A stretch of 64,000 bases of DNA from JAODBJ01 sp963782465 (GTDB lineage: Bacteria; Actinomycetota; Acidimicrobiia; IMCC26256; PALSA-610). The stretch spans positions 310,001-374,000 of the forward strand of contig CAWAJR010000004.1 in assembly GCA_963782465.1 (NCBI GenBank), given 5' to 3'. The notes below the pieces were generated by a model. The model was not told where the DNA came from, did no database searches, and was given only the letters and a program-made list of their open reading frames with translations. The first letter of the stretch is position 1. Each line of letters starts with the position of its first letter. A program made the translations under genes and the position numbers. Positions 42,270-50,733 of the stretch are shown piece after piece.

Positions 42270-43340
42270 ATGATCGTCGAAGGTGCCGTCGTCGAGCCCG
42301 CCGCGTTCCAGGCGCGCACCGGTTGGGAGATCAAGCCGGAAGGCGCGTGCAAGGGCGAGGTGTGCGTCCCGCTTCCCGACGACGTGCACACGAACACGGG
42401 CGCGCTCGACGTGCGCGTGCTCGCCGAACGGCTCGGGATGCCCTATGTCGTCGACACCGTCAACGGCCTGAGCGCGATCGGCCCGGAGACCACGACCAGT
42501 GGCCGTGTCCTCACCACTGCCGTGGCCCCCGATCTCGTGTTACCCGACGCGAACGGCAACCCGTTCCACCTGTCGAGCCTCCGGGGACAGAAGGTCCTGC
42601 TGGTTGCGTGGGCGTCGTGGTGAGGTTGCCGCTTCGACTTGCCCGTGTGGCAAGCACTGCGCACTGAACTTCATCCGCACGGTCTCGAGATCGTCACCGT
42701 CGCGCTCGACGTCGAGCCGAGCGCCGCGATCCCGTTCATCGAGTCGGCGCACGCCGATCACCCGTCGCTGATCGACAGCAGCCACATCGTCGACGAATTG
42801 TTCGGCGTCGTGAACGTGCCGAACGGCGTCTGGATCGACGAGCAGGGCGTGATCGTGCGCCCGGCCGAACCGGCCCACCCGGGGAACAATCCCGTCACCG
42901 AGTCGTTCCGCACCATCGATCTCACGACGCTGCCTCCCGACATCGCCGAGATTCTCACCGAGGCCCGCAAGATCAAGAGCGAACCCGAGCTCTACATCGC
43001 GATGCTGCGCGACTGGGTCGAGCACGGTGCGGGCAGCACGTACGCGCTCACGCCCGATGAAGTCGTTCGCCGTTCGCAACCGCGCGCGAACGAGCAGGCA
43101 CTGGCGGCCGCGCACTTCGAACTCGGTGAACGGCTCCACCGCGACGGGAACCACGCGGCGGCGATCCCCCACTGGCGCGAGGCACACCGCCTCCAACCCG
43201 ACAACTGGACCTATAAACGGGAGGCCTGGAACTTCGAGGACCCGGTTCGGCAGGGTCACACCGATGTCTACGACAGCTCGTGGTTCGAAGACATCCGGCA
43301 GATCGGTCCCGAGAACTACTACCCGCCGATCGTGCCCTGA
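42270..43340 (+). CDS. Thioredoxin-like selenoprotein candidate (in-frame TGA as Sec)
   Basis: One open frame, ATG 42270 to TGA 43340, interrupted only by TGA at 42621-42623, codon 118. Around it the protein reads LVAWASW-U-GCRFDLPVWQAL: the TlpA/ResA-like active site where relatives have WCGCR, so Sec would replace the first Cys of a CxC pair. N-terminal part (1-85) includes TGWEIKPEGACKGEVCVPLP; the thioredoxin fold is about 88-220 (LVLPDANGNPFHLSSLRGQ, then VNVPNGVWIDEQGVIV); the C-terminal 130 residues are helical, TPR-like. Both halves have normal codon use and the frame does not shift. A stem-loop of SECIS type begins 14 bases after the TGA. Without Sec insertion a 117-residue fragment results. 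A TGC-to-TGA error is the main alternative. Likely a thiol/peroxide redox enzyme of the cytoplasm. Confidence 0.88.
42621..42654 (+). promoter_or_regulatory. Bacterial SECIS-like stem-loop after the in-frame TGA
   Basis: After TGA (42621-42623), CTTGCC (42638-42643) pairs with GGCAAG (42649-42654) around a five-base loop CGTGT. The distance from TGA to the loop is 20 bases and a G is in the second loop position followed by T. These fit the published bacterial SECIS constraints: small apical loop, G among its first two bases, 16-37 bases from UGA. SelB binding is inferred. Confidence 0.75.
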
Positions 43341-43343
43341 CGT

Positions 43344-44156
43344 TCACACCCGGCCGCTCCCGGCGACGCTCTCGGGCACCCAGGCGGGGCGACGCTTCTC
43401 CGCGAACGCAAGGAACCCCTCGCGCGCTTCCTCGCCCCGTAACGACTCGTCGAAGGTGAGCCGGTCGATCGCGCCGTAGCGCGCGTTGATGATGCGTTTC
43501 AACGCAACCCGCGCCCGAGGCGCGCTCTTCAACAGGTCGTCGACCGTCACCGATGTCTCGCGTTCGAGCTGATCGTGCGGTACGACCCTCGCGACCAGGC
43601 CGTGTGCCTCGGCTTCGGCCGCCGTGAGCCGCCGGCCGGTGAAGAGCATGTCGCGAGCCAGCGCGATGCCGACCTGCTCGGGGAGGATCGCGGCGTGGTA
43701 GGCGTCGGCGATGCCACGCCGCAGCTCGGGCGCGGCGAACACCGCCCGGTCGCTCGCGATCGCGACGTCGGAAAGCATCGCGATGAGCAGGCCGCCACCC
43801 ATGCACAACCCGTTGACGGCCGACACGACGGGCTTTCCGCTCTCGCGGATCGCGTCGAACGGGACGACCGCGTTGCCGAGCAGCGTGCCCATGTTCGGTT
43901 GCCCGGCGTCGGTGCCGACATCATCGTTCTCGCCGCCGAGCTCGCCACCGGGTGCGAACACGTCGCCGGTGCCCGTCACGACGAGGGCGTGCAGGTCGGC
44001 GCGAGCGTTCACGAGGTCGACCGCGCGCCGGATCCCGAAGTACATGTTCGCCGTCAGCGCATTCCGGCGGGCCGGGCGGTTGATCGTCACCCAACCGACG
44101 CCGCCGCGCGATTCGAAGGTGAGGTGTACCGACCCGAGCGACTCGTCGTTCTGCAT
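43344..44156 (-). CDS. Enoyl-CoA hydratase/isomerase-family protein
   Basis: 270 residues, ATG at 44156. Crotonase fold: INRPARRNALTANMYFGI, oxyanion-hole segments FAPGGELGGEND and NGLCMGGGLLIAMLSDVAIAS, and PELRRGIADAYHAAILP with the active-site region. In canonical hydratases two Glu are catalytic; here the second position region reads AAPELRRGIAD, so one Glu can be seen but the specificity is unclear. Starts nine bases after the FAD-protein stop and ends three bases from the convergent selenoprotein candidate. Function in acyl-CoA degradation is probable. Confidence 0.85.
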   Translation of the reverse strand: MQNDESLGSVHLTFESRGGVGWVTINRPARRNALTANMYFGIRRAVDLVNARADLHALVVTGTGDVFAPGGELGGENDDVGTDAGQPNMGTLLGNAVVPFDAIRESGKPVVSAVNGLCMGGGLLIAMLSDVAIASDRAVFAAPELRRGIADAYHAAILPEQVGIALARDMLFTGRRLTAAEAEAHGLVARVVPHDQLERETSVTVDDLLKSAPRARVALKRIINARYGAIDRLTFDESLRGEEAREGFLAFAEKRRPAWVPESVAGSGRV

Positions 44157-44165
44157 GGATCGACC

Positions 44166-45116
44166 CTAACGAAGACCGTCCTCCGGCCACGTTCCGTTCG
44201 CCAGCCACGCACCGACCAGGGGCGCGAGCGCGCGACCTTCGAGCGCGCACGAGCCCGCCGTCGACGTGCAGTGGAGGACGTTGCCCGCAGCGAAGATGCC
44301 CGGCACCGAGGTGCGGCATGCGGAAACGTCGCGGGTCGACGAGACCGTACGGAGAGCGATCCCGGCGCCCGTCGCCAGCGTTGCTTCCGCAACGCATTCG
44401 CCGGTGAACACGACGGTGTCGCAGTCGAGCGGCCGCCTCCAACCCGACAGCTCGATCGCCTGCACTCGCGTGCGGCCGAGCACCCGCTCGACGCGCGTCG
44501 CGGTGAACAGCGGGACCCGCCACACGCACCGGGCGGTGAACGCCGGAACGGACGACGCTTCGGGTCGCGACGCTTCCGTCACCATCGCGATCACCCGCAC
44601 CCCGGCGTGTCGCAACACGCGCACGGCCGAGTAACTCACCGCTTCGCTGCCCACCACGACGGCGCGGTTGCCGACCCAGTGGCCCGCCGCGACCAGGCGC
44701 AGCAACGACATCGTCGTGAGCACGCCTCCGGGCCGAGTGCCGGGGACCAGCCGGGCCGCCCGCGGGCGTTCGTAGCTGCCCGTGGCGAGCACGATCGCGC
44801 CGGCGTCGATGTTCCCGCGCCATCCCGGAGTGGTGACCTCGAGCCGGCGATCCGCGGGCGCGCCGCACCAACCGGTGACCGTCGATGCGGTGAGCAGGTC
44901 GACACCGGCCCGCTCGGCCCGGCGGGCCCACACGTGCGCGTAGTCCGGGCCGCGCAGGAGCCGGCGGAGATCTTCGCGACCGAACCCGCGGTGCGCCACG
45001 TCGCGCGTCACGCCTCCGAGTTCGGCCTCCCGTTCGAGCAGCGCGACCCGGCCGGCGCCGGTACGCCGCAGGGCGGTCGCGGCGGCCAACCCCGCGGGAC
45101 CGCCACCGATCACCAC
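44166..45116 (-). CDS. FAD/NAD(P)-dependent oxidoreductase, subunit B of a paired system
   Basis: About 316 residues. The start is inferred: the upstream frame is antisense-like to the previous gene's [2Fe-2S] end, and GTG 45116 or 45113 overlaps the previous stop (GTGA) just before VIGGGPAGLAAATALRR. NAD(P)-binding strand VGNRAVVVGSEAVSYSAV is at mid-protein, and AGNVLHCTSTAGSCALEG with the FAD-binding C-terminus is at the end. With the upstream FAD/[2Fe-2S] protein it resembles hydrogen-cyanide-synthase or opine/octopine oxidase-type two-FAD dehydrogenases acting on amines. Alternatively the two could be one fused protein if a frameshift is hidden at the junction. Confidence 0.75.
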   Translation of the reverse strand: MVIGGGPAGLAAATALRRTGAGRVALLEREAELGGVTRDVAHRGFGREDLRRLLRGPDYAHVWARRAERAGVDLLTASTVTGWCGAPADRRLEVTTPGWRGNIDAGAIVLATGSYERPRAARLVPGTRPGGVLTTMSLLRLVAAGHWVGNRAVVVGSEAVSYSAVRVLRHAGVRVIAMVTEASRPEASSVPAFTARCVWRVPLFTATRVERVLGRTRVQAIELSGWRRPLDCDTVVFTGECVAEATLATGAGIALRTVSSTRDVSACRTSVPGIFAAGNVLHCTSTAGSCALEGRALAPLVGAWLANGTWPEDGLR

Positions 45117-46541
45117 GACGTCGTAGTACGACCCCGGCGCGCCGGGCCGGCGCTCGCCGCGATCGTTTCGGCACTCGCGGGGCGGGCGAGAAACCCCATC
45201 ACCTCGGCGCTGCACCAGGAACCCTGGCACCGGCCCATCATCGCTCGCGTCCGCCGGCGCAAACCGTCGAGATCGACCGGTGCAACCGGCCCACCGCACG
45301 CGTCACGCAGCTCACCCCGGCTGACGCTCTCGCAGTGGCAAACCACGCGGCCGTACTCGGGGTCGCCGGCGATGCGTGCCGCGTCGAAGGCCGGCCGGAC
45401 CGCCGTTTCACCCAAGTTCGCGACCGGCGCGACCCTGGCGGCCGAGCGGAGGGGCGCCTCGAAACCGGCCCGCCCGAGCAAGCCGACGACGTGCTCGGCG
45501 ATGGCCATCGACGCGCTGAAGCCGGCGTGGCCGGCATCGCCGGCGCTCACGTACCCGGTGGCGGCGTCGAGCATGAACCGATCGCCGTCGTCGCTCGGCG
45601 CGGGACGCACACCGGCGAACGCCGTGATCACGGCCTGCGCCCCGAGCGGCGGCACCACCTGCCGGGCGTGGGCGAGCAACCCGTCGATCCCGGTGCGCGT
45701 CGTCGCGGTGTCGACTGCGGCGGCGAACGTCTCCTCGCTCGGGCCGACGAGCACGTTCCCGAACACGGTCGGGCTGATCGCGAAGCCGGGGCCCGCCGGT
45801 AGCACGATGGCGGGAACGAGTTTTCGCGCCGGCTTGTCGAACACGACGAACTCACCGCGACGCGTTGCCGTGCTCGCCGTGACGACGCCAGCAACGCGAT
45901 CGACGGCCGGTGCACCCGAGCCGGCCGCGTTCACCACGAAACGGGCGCGCAACGCACCGCGGGGTGTGTGCAACGTCCAGAGGTCGCCTTCGCGTTCGAG
46001 GGTCACGACCGGTGCCGAGCGCAGCAGCACCGCGTTGTTGGCGAGCGCCTCGGTCACGAGCGCGATGACCGTCGACCACGGATCGATGATCGCTTCGTCG
46101 GGTACCACCAGGCCTCCGGTGGCTCCCGGCGCAAGATGGGGCTCGCGCGCGTACACCTCGTCGCGACCGACGAGCGCGGCGCGTTGGTAACCGTTGGCCA
46201 CGGCCTGTCGAAGGAGCGTCTCCAGCCGTTCGTGTTGCTCGTCGTCCCACGCGACGACGAGCGCGCCGGTCGTTTCGAGGGCTATGCCCGCGCCGCTCGC
46301 GAACTCGCGCAACAGCGCGTGCCCCCGGGCAATGAGTTGCGATTGGAGGGTGCCGGGGCACGGCATCGAACCCGCAGTGCAGGATCCCCGCGTTTGCTTT
46401 GCTCGCGCCCGTCCCGACGTCGCGAGCCGCTTCGAGTATGCAGACGCGGCACTCGTGACGAGCGAGCACGCGGGCAATGGCAGCCCCGACGACACCCGCG
46501 CCGATCACGGCAACGTCGAACGGTGCTCCGCGCGTTGCCAT
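45110..46541 (-). pseudogene. FAD-dependent oxidoreductase with BFD-like [2Fe-2S] domain, frameshifted near the 5' end
   Basis: The N-terminus is in one frame (ATG 46541: FDVAVIGAGVVGAAIARVL, LEAARDVGTGASKANAGILHCGFDAV), the rest in another (PGTLQSQLIARGHALLREF onward to 45110). The join is the CCCC run near 46365; removing one C restores a continuous 477-residue DAO-fold FAD protein. The C-terminus has Cys residues of a BFD-like [2Fe-2S] domain (CHCESVSRGEL and CQGSWC). It resembles the GlpA-like/ooxB-type subunit of bacterial amine or imine-acid oxidases. First gene of an operon with subunit B and an enoyl-CoA hydratase; a TetR gene lies 51 bases upstream on the same strand. Confidence 0.8.
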
Positions 46542-46592
46542 CGATTTGGACGATACGTCGGCCGGGGCTGCCGGTCACGACATCGCCCCGTT

Positions 46593-47183
46593 TCAGGCCC
46601 GCAGCAACCGGCGGAGCAATTCGTCGACCGCGGCCTCCCCCTCACGCTGCGCCGCTTCGGGATCGTCGGCGCGCGCGATGAACAGCGCCAGTTCGTTGGT
46701 CGCCGCGAGGAGCACGTGCGCGAACATCTCGACGAGTTCGGGCGCGAGTTTCCCTTCGTCGGCGACCAGGCCGAGTGCGACTTTCAGCCCGCCGAGTGCG
46801 TGGGCCTCCTCGATCTCGCGCCAGCGGTTCCAGCCGAGCACCGAGGGCGCGTCGATCAGCACGATCTGTTGCACCACCGGGGCGCGGGCCATGCGCACCC
46901 ACGCCCGCGACCCGGCGCGCAGCACGCTCGTCGCGTCGGTCATCCCGGCGGACGCCTCCTGCAGCTGCCGCCCGACGTCGTCCTCGACCGATTCGAACAC
47001 CGCTTCGAAGAGCGCGAGCTTCGTGTCGAAGTGGTGATAGAGGGCGCCGCGGCTGATGCCCGCGGCGGTGAGGATCGCCTCGATCGACGTCGCCTCGTAG
47101 CCGCGCTGCGCGAAGAGCTCTTTGGCGACCTCCACGAGATGGGCGCGCGTCGCCCGGCCGCGGTCGCTCTCTCCGGGTGTCAT
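46593..47183 (-). CDS. TetR/AcrR-family regulator
   Basis: 196 residues, ATG at 47183. Helix-turn-helix at about 12-58 (THLVEVAKELFAQRGYEATSIEAILTAAGISRGALYHHFDTKLALFEA with minor differences). Upstream lie two 13-base palindromes on the face shared with the divergent hydrolase gene, so it probably represses itself and that gene. The FAD oxidoreductase operon starts 51 bases downstream on the same strand and may be read through. Ligand unknown. Confidence 0.9.
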   Translation of the reverse strand: MTPGESDRGRATRAHLVEVAKELFAQRGYEATSIEAILTAAGISRGALYHHFDTKLALFEAVFESVEDDVGRQLQEASAGMTDATSVLRAGSRAWVRMARAPVVQQIVLIDAPSVLGWNRWREIEEAHALGGLKVALGLVADEGKLAPELVEMFAHVLLAATNELALFIARADDPEAAQREGEAAVDELLRRLLRA

Positions 47184-47199
47184 GAAACCATCTTGACAT

Positions 47200-47235
47200 A
47201 CCGACTGTCGGTCTGTTTACATACCGACAGTCGGT
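47200..47235. promoter_or_regulatory. Double TetR operator
   Basis: ACCGACTGTCGGT (47200-47212) and ACCGACAGTCGGT (47223-47235) are two perfect-arm palindromes centred 23 bases apart, about two helical turns. Between the divergent TetR and alpha/beta-hydrolase starts. TetR proteins often bind ACCGACnGTCGGT-type sites as cooperating dimers. Confidence 0.82.
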
Positions 47236-47281
47236 TTACTTCCCGGCCCCCCCGAAGCCGCCAACCCGAAAGGCGCCCGCG

Positions 47282-48178
47282 ATGGAACTGCGAGAACTCG
47301 AACGTCACCGCCGCACCGCCCAGACCGCGATCGGCCCGATCAGCTACCTCGACACCGGCGACCCCGACACCGATGCCGCCGGCGCCGGCCCGCACGGCCG
47401 GACCGCCCTGTTCGTGCACGGGGTGGCGAGCAACGCGCTGCTCTGGCGCAACGCCATCGGCGAACTGGCCGGCGAGTACCGCTGCGTCGCCCTCGACCTG
47501 CCCCTGCACGGCAAGAGCCCGGCCGCCGCGGGCCAGGACCTCTCCCTCACCGGGCTGGCGGACGCCGTCGAGGCGTTCTGCGACACGGTCGGCCTCGACC
47601 GGATCGACCTCGTGGCCAACGACACCGGCGGCGGGGTCGCCCAGATCGTCGCGGCGCGCAAACCGGAGCGGTTGCGCACCCTCGCGTTGACCAACTGCGA
47701 GACCCACGACAACGTGCCCCCCGAGGCGTTCAAGCCGACCGTCGAACTGGCCGCGGCCGGGCAGCTGTCGGCCCTCGCGCCCGCGTTGCTCGCCGACCTC
47801 GCCACCGCGCGCGACACCGCGTTCAGCGGGACCTACGAGCACCCCGAACTCGTGAGCCTCGACATCGTGCGCTCCTACCTCGAACCGGTGCTGGGCACAC
47901 CGGAGCACGCCCGCGACTTCGAGCGTCTGCTGGTGTCGCTCGACCCCGAAGCCCTGTTGGCGGTCGAGCCGGTGCTCGAGACGCTGGCCGTGCCGACCGT
48001 GGTCGTGTGGGGCACCGACGACCCCAACTTCCCGCTGGCCGACGCGTACTGGTTGCAAAAGACGATCCCCGGCGTCACCGAGGTGGTCGAGGTCCGCGGC
48101 GGGCGGCTGTTCTTCCCCGACGAGCGGGCCCCGGAACTGGCGGCCGTCCTCCGTCGCCACTGGAACGCGCACCCGTGA
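47282..48178 (+). CDS. Alpha/beta hydrolase with Asp nucleophile (haloalkane-dehalogenase/epoxide-hydrolase-like)
   Basis: 298 residues, ATG at 47282. The oxyanion strand is FVHGVASNALLWR; the nucleophile elbow is VANDTGGGVAQ with Asp114 in place of Ser, as in haloalkane dehalogenases; the acid region is VVWGTDDPNFPL. In the position where the catalytic His is usually found (GxGHF), the sequence reads RGGRLFFPDERAPEL, without His. It may therefore be an inactive or unusual member. Divergent from TetR, with a double operator between them, so it is the likely regulated target. A palindrome follows the stop. Confidence 0.82.
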   Translation: MELRELERHRRTAQTAIGPISYLDTGDPDTDAAGAGPHGRTALFVHGVASNALLWRNAIGELAGEYRCVALDLPLHGKSPAAAGQDLSLTGLADAVEAFCDTVGLDRIDLVANDTGGGVAQIVAARKPERLRTLALTNCETHDNVPPEAFKPTVELAAAGQLSALAPALLADLATARDTAFSGTYEHPELVSLDIVRSYLEPVLGTPEHARDFERLLVSLDPEALLAVEPVLETLAVPTVVVWGTDDPNFPLADAYWLQKTIPGVTEVVEVRGGRLFFPDERAPELAAVLRRHWNAHP

Positions 48179-48194
48179 ACCGCCACCCCCCCAA

Positions 48195-48246
48195 CGAACC
48201 TGCGTCAGTTCTTGCCCCTCACGACGGCAAAACTGACGCCGGTTCG
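48195..48246. repeat. Palindrome at a 3' end
   Basis: CGAACC-t-GCGTCAGTT...TTGCC on the left pairs with GGCAA...AACTGACGC-c-GGTTCG on the right, with two bulged positions. It begins 17 bases after the hydrolase stop and ends 24 bases before the YqeY start. It looks like the other 3'-end palindromes but does not share their core. Confidence 0.7.
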
Positions 48247-48269
48247 GGGGTGGGCCATCATGAGAGGCG

Positions 48270-48746
48270 ATGGCCACACCCGACGCAACCATGAAGGACC
48301 AGCTGCAATCCGATCTCACGGGTGCCATGCGCGCCCGCGACGACGTTGCCGTGTCGACCTTGCGGATGGCGCTCGCCGCGATCACCAAGGCCGAGGTCGC
48401 CGGCAAGGAACACGTCGCCCTCTCCGACGACGACGTGCGCAACGTGCTCCGTTCGGAGGTACGCAAGCGGGTCGAGGCCGCCGAGCTCTACGCGTCGGCC
48501 GGCCGCGACGAACTGGCGACCCGTGAGCGCGCCCAGGCCGAGGTGCTGAAGCCGTACCTCCCGGCCGAACTCGACGACGGCGCGCTCGGCGCGATCGTCG
48601 CCGAAGAGGTCGCCAACGCCGCCGCCGCGGGCGCGACCGGCCCGAAAGCGATGGGCACGGTCATGAAGGCGGTGCGGGCGCGCGTCGGGAACAACGCCGG
48701 CGGGGCGCGTGTCGCCGACGCCGTGAAAGCGGCGCTGGCCGGTTAA
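48270..48746 (+). CDS. GatB/YqeY-domain protein
   Basis: 158 residues, a normal YqeY length. It matches the family throughout: KDQLQSDLTGAMRARDDVAVSTLRMALAAI at the N-terminus, then EVRKRVEAAELYASAGRDELATRERAQAEVLKPYLPAEL and GPKAMGTVMKAVRARVGNNAGGARVADAVKAAL. YqeY resembles the tail domain of the GatB amidotransferase; its own role is not established, but tRNA binding is suspected. The stop overlaps the convergent helicase gene by four bases. Confidence 0.93.
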   Translation: MATPDATMKDQLQSDLTGAMRARDDVAVSTLRMALAAITKAEVAGKEHVALSDDDVRNVLRSEVRKRVEAAELYASAGRDELATRERAQAEVLKPYLPAELDDGALGAIVAEEVANAAAAGATGPKAMGTVMKAVRARVGNNAGGARVADAVKAALAG

Positions 48747-49972
48747 CGGCGCGGTTGGCCTTGGCGCCGCCGGGCACGCGGTTCGTTCGGCCGCTGCTCG
48801 TCGCGCCGGTGCTGGTTGCGTGCCCGCGGAACGTCGGTCCGCGGCCGGCTGTCGGTCGACGCGCCACGACCGACGCGCTCGAGATCACCGTCGAGCCCGA
48901 CATCGCGCTGCAGCCGGCGCGCGTCGCGGGCCAGCGCATCGGGGACGAGCGTGACGACCACGCCCGAAGCGCCCGCGCGAGCGGTGCGACCCGAACGATG
49001 GAGGTATGCCTTCGCGTCTTCGGCGAGGTCGAAGTGCACGACGCACGCGACCCCGTCGACGTGGATCCCGCGCGCCGCGACGTCGGTGGCCACGAGCGCC
49101 TCGACCTGGCCCTTCTTGAACGCGGCGAGCGCGCGATCGCGCTGGCCCTGCGTACGGCCACCGTGGATCGACGTCGCGTTCACGCCGACGGCGCTGAGTT
49201 GTTTCACGAGACGGTCGGCACCGTGACGGGTCCGGGTGAACACGATCGTCTGCCCGTGGTCGTTGATGAGCGCCGCGGTGTGGCGCGGTCGTTCCGATTG
49301 TTCGACCCGCCAGAACGCATGCGTCGCCGACGTGATGTCGGGTTCGACTTCACCGACTTCGTGTCGCTTCGGGTCTTGCTGGTACTCACGCGTCAGCGCG
49401 CCGACGTCGCCGTCGAGCGTCGCCGAGAACAGGATCGTCTGACGGTCGTCGGGCACCAGGTCGAGCAGCTTGCGCACTTGCGGCAGGAACCCCATGTCGG
49501 CCATGCGGTCGGCTTCGTCGATCACGACGACCTCGACCTGGTCGAGGAACACACCGCCCTGCTCGACGAGGTCCATCAGGCGCCCGGGGCAGGCGACGAG
49601 AACGTCGACCCCGCGGCGGAGTTCCCGGAACTGCGGGCCGTAACCGACACCGCCGTACACCGCGATGACGCGCCGGCCACGTGCCTTGACGAGCGGGAAG
49701 AGGTCGCGCTCGATCTGCGCCGCGAGTTCACGGGTCGGTGCGAGGATCAGGGCCCGGGGGCGCATCCGCTGCGAACGAGAGATGCGGGCCACCACGGGGA
49801 TGCCGAACGCGAGGGTCTTGCCGGACCCGGTCGGCGCCCGGCCGCTGATGTCGTGGCCGGCCAGCGCGTCGGCGATGGCCATCTGCTGGATCGGGAAGGG
49901 TTCGGTGATGTTGCGCTGCGCGAGCGCGGCAACGAGGTCGGCGGGGACGCCGAGGTCGGAAAACGAGGACAA
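48743..49972 (-). CDS. DEAD-box RNA helicase
   Basis: 409 residues, ATG at 49972. All helicase motifs are seen in order: Q motif ITEPFPIQQMAI, Walker A APTGSGKT, PTREL, CPGRL, Walker B IDEAD (VVVIDEADRMADMGF), SAT (LFSATL), then the second RecA domain with VFTRTRHGADRLV, ATDVAARGIHV and HRSGRTARAG. The basic C-terminal tail (about 370-409, Arg-rich) is short. It unwinds structured RNA, for example in ribosome assembly or mRNA decay at low temperature. Confidence 0.94.
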   Translation of the reverse strand: MSSFSDLGVPADLVAALAQRNITEPFPIQQMAIADALAGHDISGRAPTGSGKTLAFGIPVVARISRSQRMRPRALILAPTRELAAQIERDLFPLVKARGRRVIAVYGGVGYGPQFRELRRGVDVLVACPGRLMDLVEQGGVFLDQVEVVVIDEADRMADMGFLPQVRKLLDLVPDDRQTILFSATLDGDVGALTREYQQDPKRHEVGEVEPDITSATHAFWRVEQSERPRHTAALINDHGQTIVFTRTRHGADRLVKQLSAVGVNATSIHGGRTQGQRDRALAAFKKGQVEALVATDVAARGIHVDGVACVVHFDLAEDAKAYLHRSGRTARAGASGVVVTLVPDALARDARRLQRDVGLDGDLERVGRGASTDSRPRTDVPRARNQHRRDEQRPNEPRARRRQGQPRR

Positions 49973-50098
49973 CGTAGCTCCAGTGCTGAGGCGCGCCGCT
50001 CACGGATAGTCGTGTCATCGCCGGGGAGCGATCTCACGCTCGCTGGAACCCAGCATGGGACCCGGCGTTGCGGTGCGAAGCGACAGTGTACCGGTTGG

Positions 50099-50118
50099 CG
50101 CCGCGAAGGCGGCGCCGG
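50099..50118 (-). terminator. Terminator-like hairpin after the ferritin-like gene
   Basis: GGCGCCGC (50099-50106) and GCGGCGCC (50111-50118) with a GAAG loop form a perfect eight-pair GC stem, 18 bases beyond the stop of the ferritin-like gene on the minus strand. No U-run follows, so efficiency is uncertain. Confidence 0.5.
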
Positions 50119-50135
50119 GAGCCCGGGGGCGGTGC

Positions 50136-50660
50136 TCAGCTCCTCGCGGCCCGGTCGGCGATGCGCTGCATCGTCTCCAGGTAGACCATGTGCTTGCGGG
50201 TGTCGAGTTCCAGCGAGCGCACCAGCACCCCGAGCAGGGAGTCGCGGCGCAGGAACGACAGGCGGCGGCGCAGCGTCTTGAGCTCCCGCAGGTCGTGGCG
50301 CTCCTGCTTCCGCAGCTTGCGCACGGTCGCGGCGAGCGTCGGGTCGTGGCTGCGCGTGAGCCAGGGCACATGCGGTTCCCGGACTTCGAGCGTCGCGCTC
50401 GACCGGAACCAGTTCAACATCTCGAGCAGCACGCGGTGATGCCGGCGCTCGTCTTCGAGCAGGAGCCCGGCCAGGTACCGGATGGGCTCGTCGGGCGACG
50501 TTTCGGCGAGCTTCTCGTACTCGACGAGCGATGCCCGCTCGTCTTCGAGGTGCTGCTCGAGGCGGGCCATCATCTCGGAGTCGAACGTCGACACGACCCG
50601 TGCCGGCGCGATGTCGTAGGGACGGCCGGATGCGTCGACCTGGTCACTGAACGTGGGCAT
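50136..50660 (-). CDS. Ferritin-like helical protein of unknown function
   Basis: 174 residues, ATG at 50660. Helical, with two iron-type motifs of ferritin/rubrerythrin-like folds: EDERASLVEYEKLAE (about 37-51) and LLLEDERRHHRVLLEMLNWF (about 62-81), and a second half rich in Arg/Leu (VRKLRKQERHDLRELKTLRRRLSFLRR). Length fits a single four-helix bundle. Function unknown; iron or oxygen handling is inferred from the ExxH spacing. Followed downstream (minus strand) by the helicase gene after a hairpin. Confidence 0.65.
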   Translation of the reverse strand: MPTFSDQVDASGRPYDIAPARVVSTFDSEMMARLEQHLEDERASLVEYEKLAETSPDEPIRYLAGLLLEDERRHHRVLLEMLNWFRSSATLEVREPHVPWLTRSHDPTLAATVRKLRKQERHDLRELKTLRRRLSFLRRDSLLGVLVRSLELDTRKHMVYLETMQRIADRAARS

Positions 50661-50733
50661 TGCTTCACCTCGCACTCGATCCACCACGAATGATCGTGAT
50701 CCGAGCGCGCCGGCAGCAGGGCCGGAAGTCCGT

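Noticed and set aside
42621..42623. TGA in the thioredoxin-like gene as an ordinary frameshift or pseudogene
   Set aside because: The reading frame is the same before and after it, the position is that of an active-site Cys, and a SECIS-like hairpin follows.
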